From contig UROM01000117.1 of assembly GCA_900549455.1 (NCBI GenBank), positions 1-5,317 of the forward strand: 5,317 bases of DNA, given 5' to 3'. Shown here one piece after another: positions 5,283-5,317 of this stretch (within the stretch, counting starts at the first letter, position 1; each line of letters starts with the position of its first letter). The notes beneath the pieces were generated by a model. The model worked only from the letters and a program-made list of their open reading frames with translations. It did not search any database and was not told where the DNA came from. The stretch is from an uncultured Collinsella sp. Lineage in GTDB: Bacteria > Actinomycetota > Coriobacteriia > Coriobacteriales > Coriobacteriaceae. Position numbers and translations under genes: made by a program.

Positions 5283-5317
5283 CTGTCTCTTATACACATC
5301 TCCGAGCCCACGAGACT
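5283..5317 (+). other. Illumina Nextera transposase adapter, not genomic
   Basis: The 19-base Tn5 mosaic end CTGTCTCTTATACACATCT occupies 5283-5301 and is followed by CCGAGCCCACGAGAC (5302-5316), the rest of the Nextera read-2 adapter. The final T at 5317 would be the first index base or further read-through. This is untrimmed library adapter left at a contig end. It must not be read as a natural insertion sequence, despite the Tn5-derived end. Confidence 0.97.

Noticed and set aside
5283..5301. Tn5/IS50-type mosaic end as evidence of a transposon
   Set aside because: It is followed directly by the Nextera adapter sequence, so it comes from library preparation.

Overview
The window is GC-rich bacterial chromosome, densely packed with housekeeping genes and carrying no phage, transposase, CRISPR or RNA gene that I can recognise. 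The protein sequences look like those of Coriobacteriia, and I would guess a gut Collinsella-type organism. The grounds are the GC-rich codon use, a FolP-FolK fusion, a small class-U-like sirtuin and the TATNID variant of CoaX. This placement comes from memory of the families, not from a search.

Layout, left to right: positions 1-190 hold no gene but contain two hairpins downstream of the first gene. An exodeoxyribonuclease III (minus strand, 191-1009) is divergent from a Sir2-type NAD-dependent deacylase (plus, 1123-1875), with 113 bases between them. A short gap with a TACAAT promoter candidate and a GC-rich hairpin leads to a fused dihydropteroate synthase / HPPK gene (plus, 1970-3697). 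Its stop codon directly abuts the ATG of a biotin-protein-ligase-like gene (plus, 3698-4399). An intergenic stretch with two strong inverted repeats (4436-4468 and 4486-4546) separates this pair from a convergent type III pantothenate kinase (minus, 4588-5282), which lacks its N-terminus.

The common theme is cofactor and coenzyme metabolism: folate (FolP-FolK), biotin attachment (by fold only), coenzyme A (CoaX) and NAD-dependent deacylation. DNA repair (ExoIII) lies alongside. Only the folP-folK gene and the ligase-like gene look like one transcription unit.

Four points deserve attention. (1) The last 35 bases, 5283-5317, are an Illumina Nextera transposase adapter and not genome, so the apparent start of coaX is an artefact. 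(2) The ligase-like protein keeps the BirA fold signature but has lost the biotin-binding lysine and the other active-site motifs. (3) The dihydropteroate synthase domain carries a long Ala/Glu/Pro-rich insertion inside an otherwise intact catalytic barrel, and is fused to HPPK in the order opposite to the usual one. (4) A long AT-rich palindrome sits between the convergent genes. I see no clear new multi-gene system.
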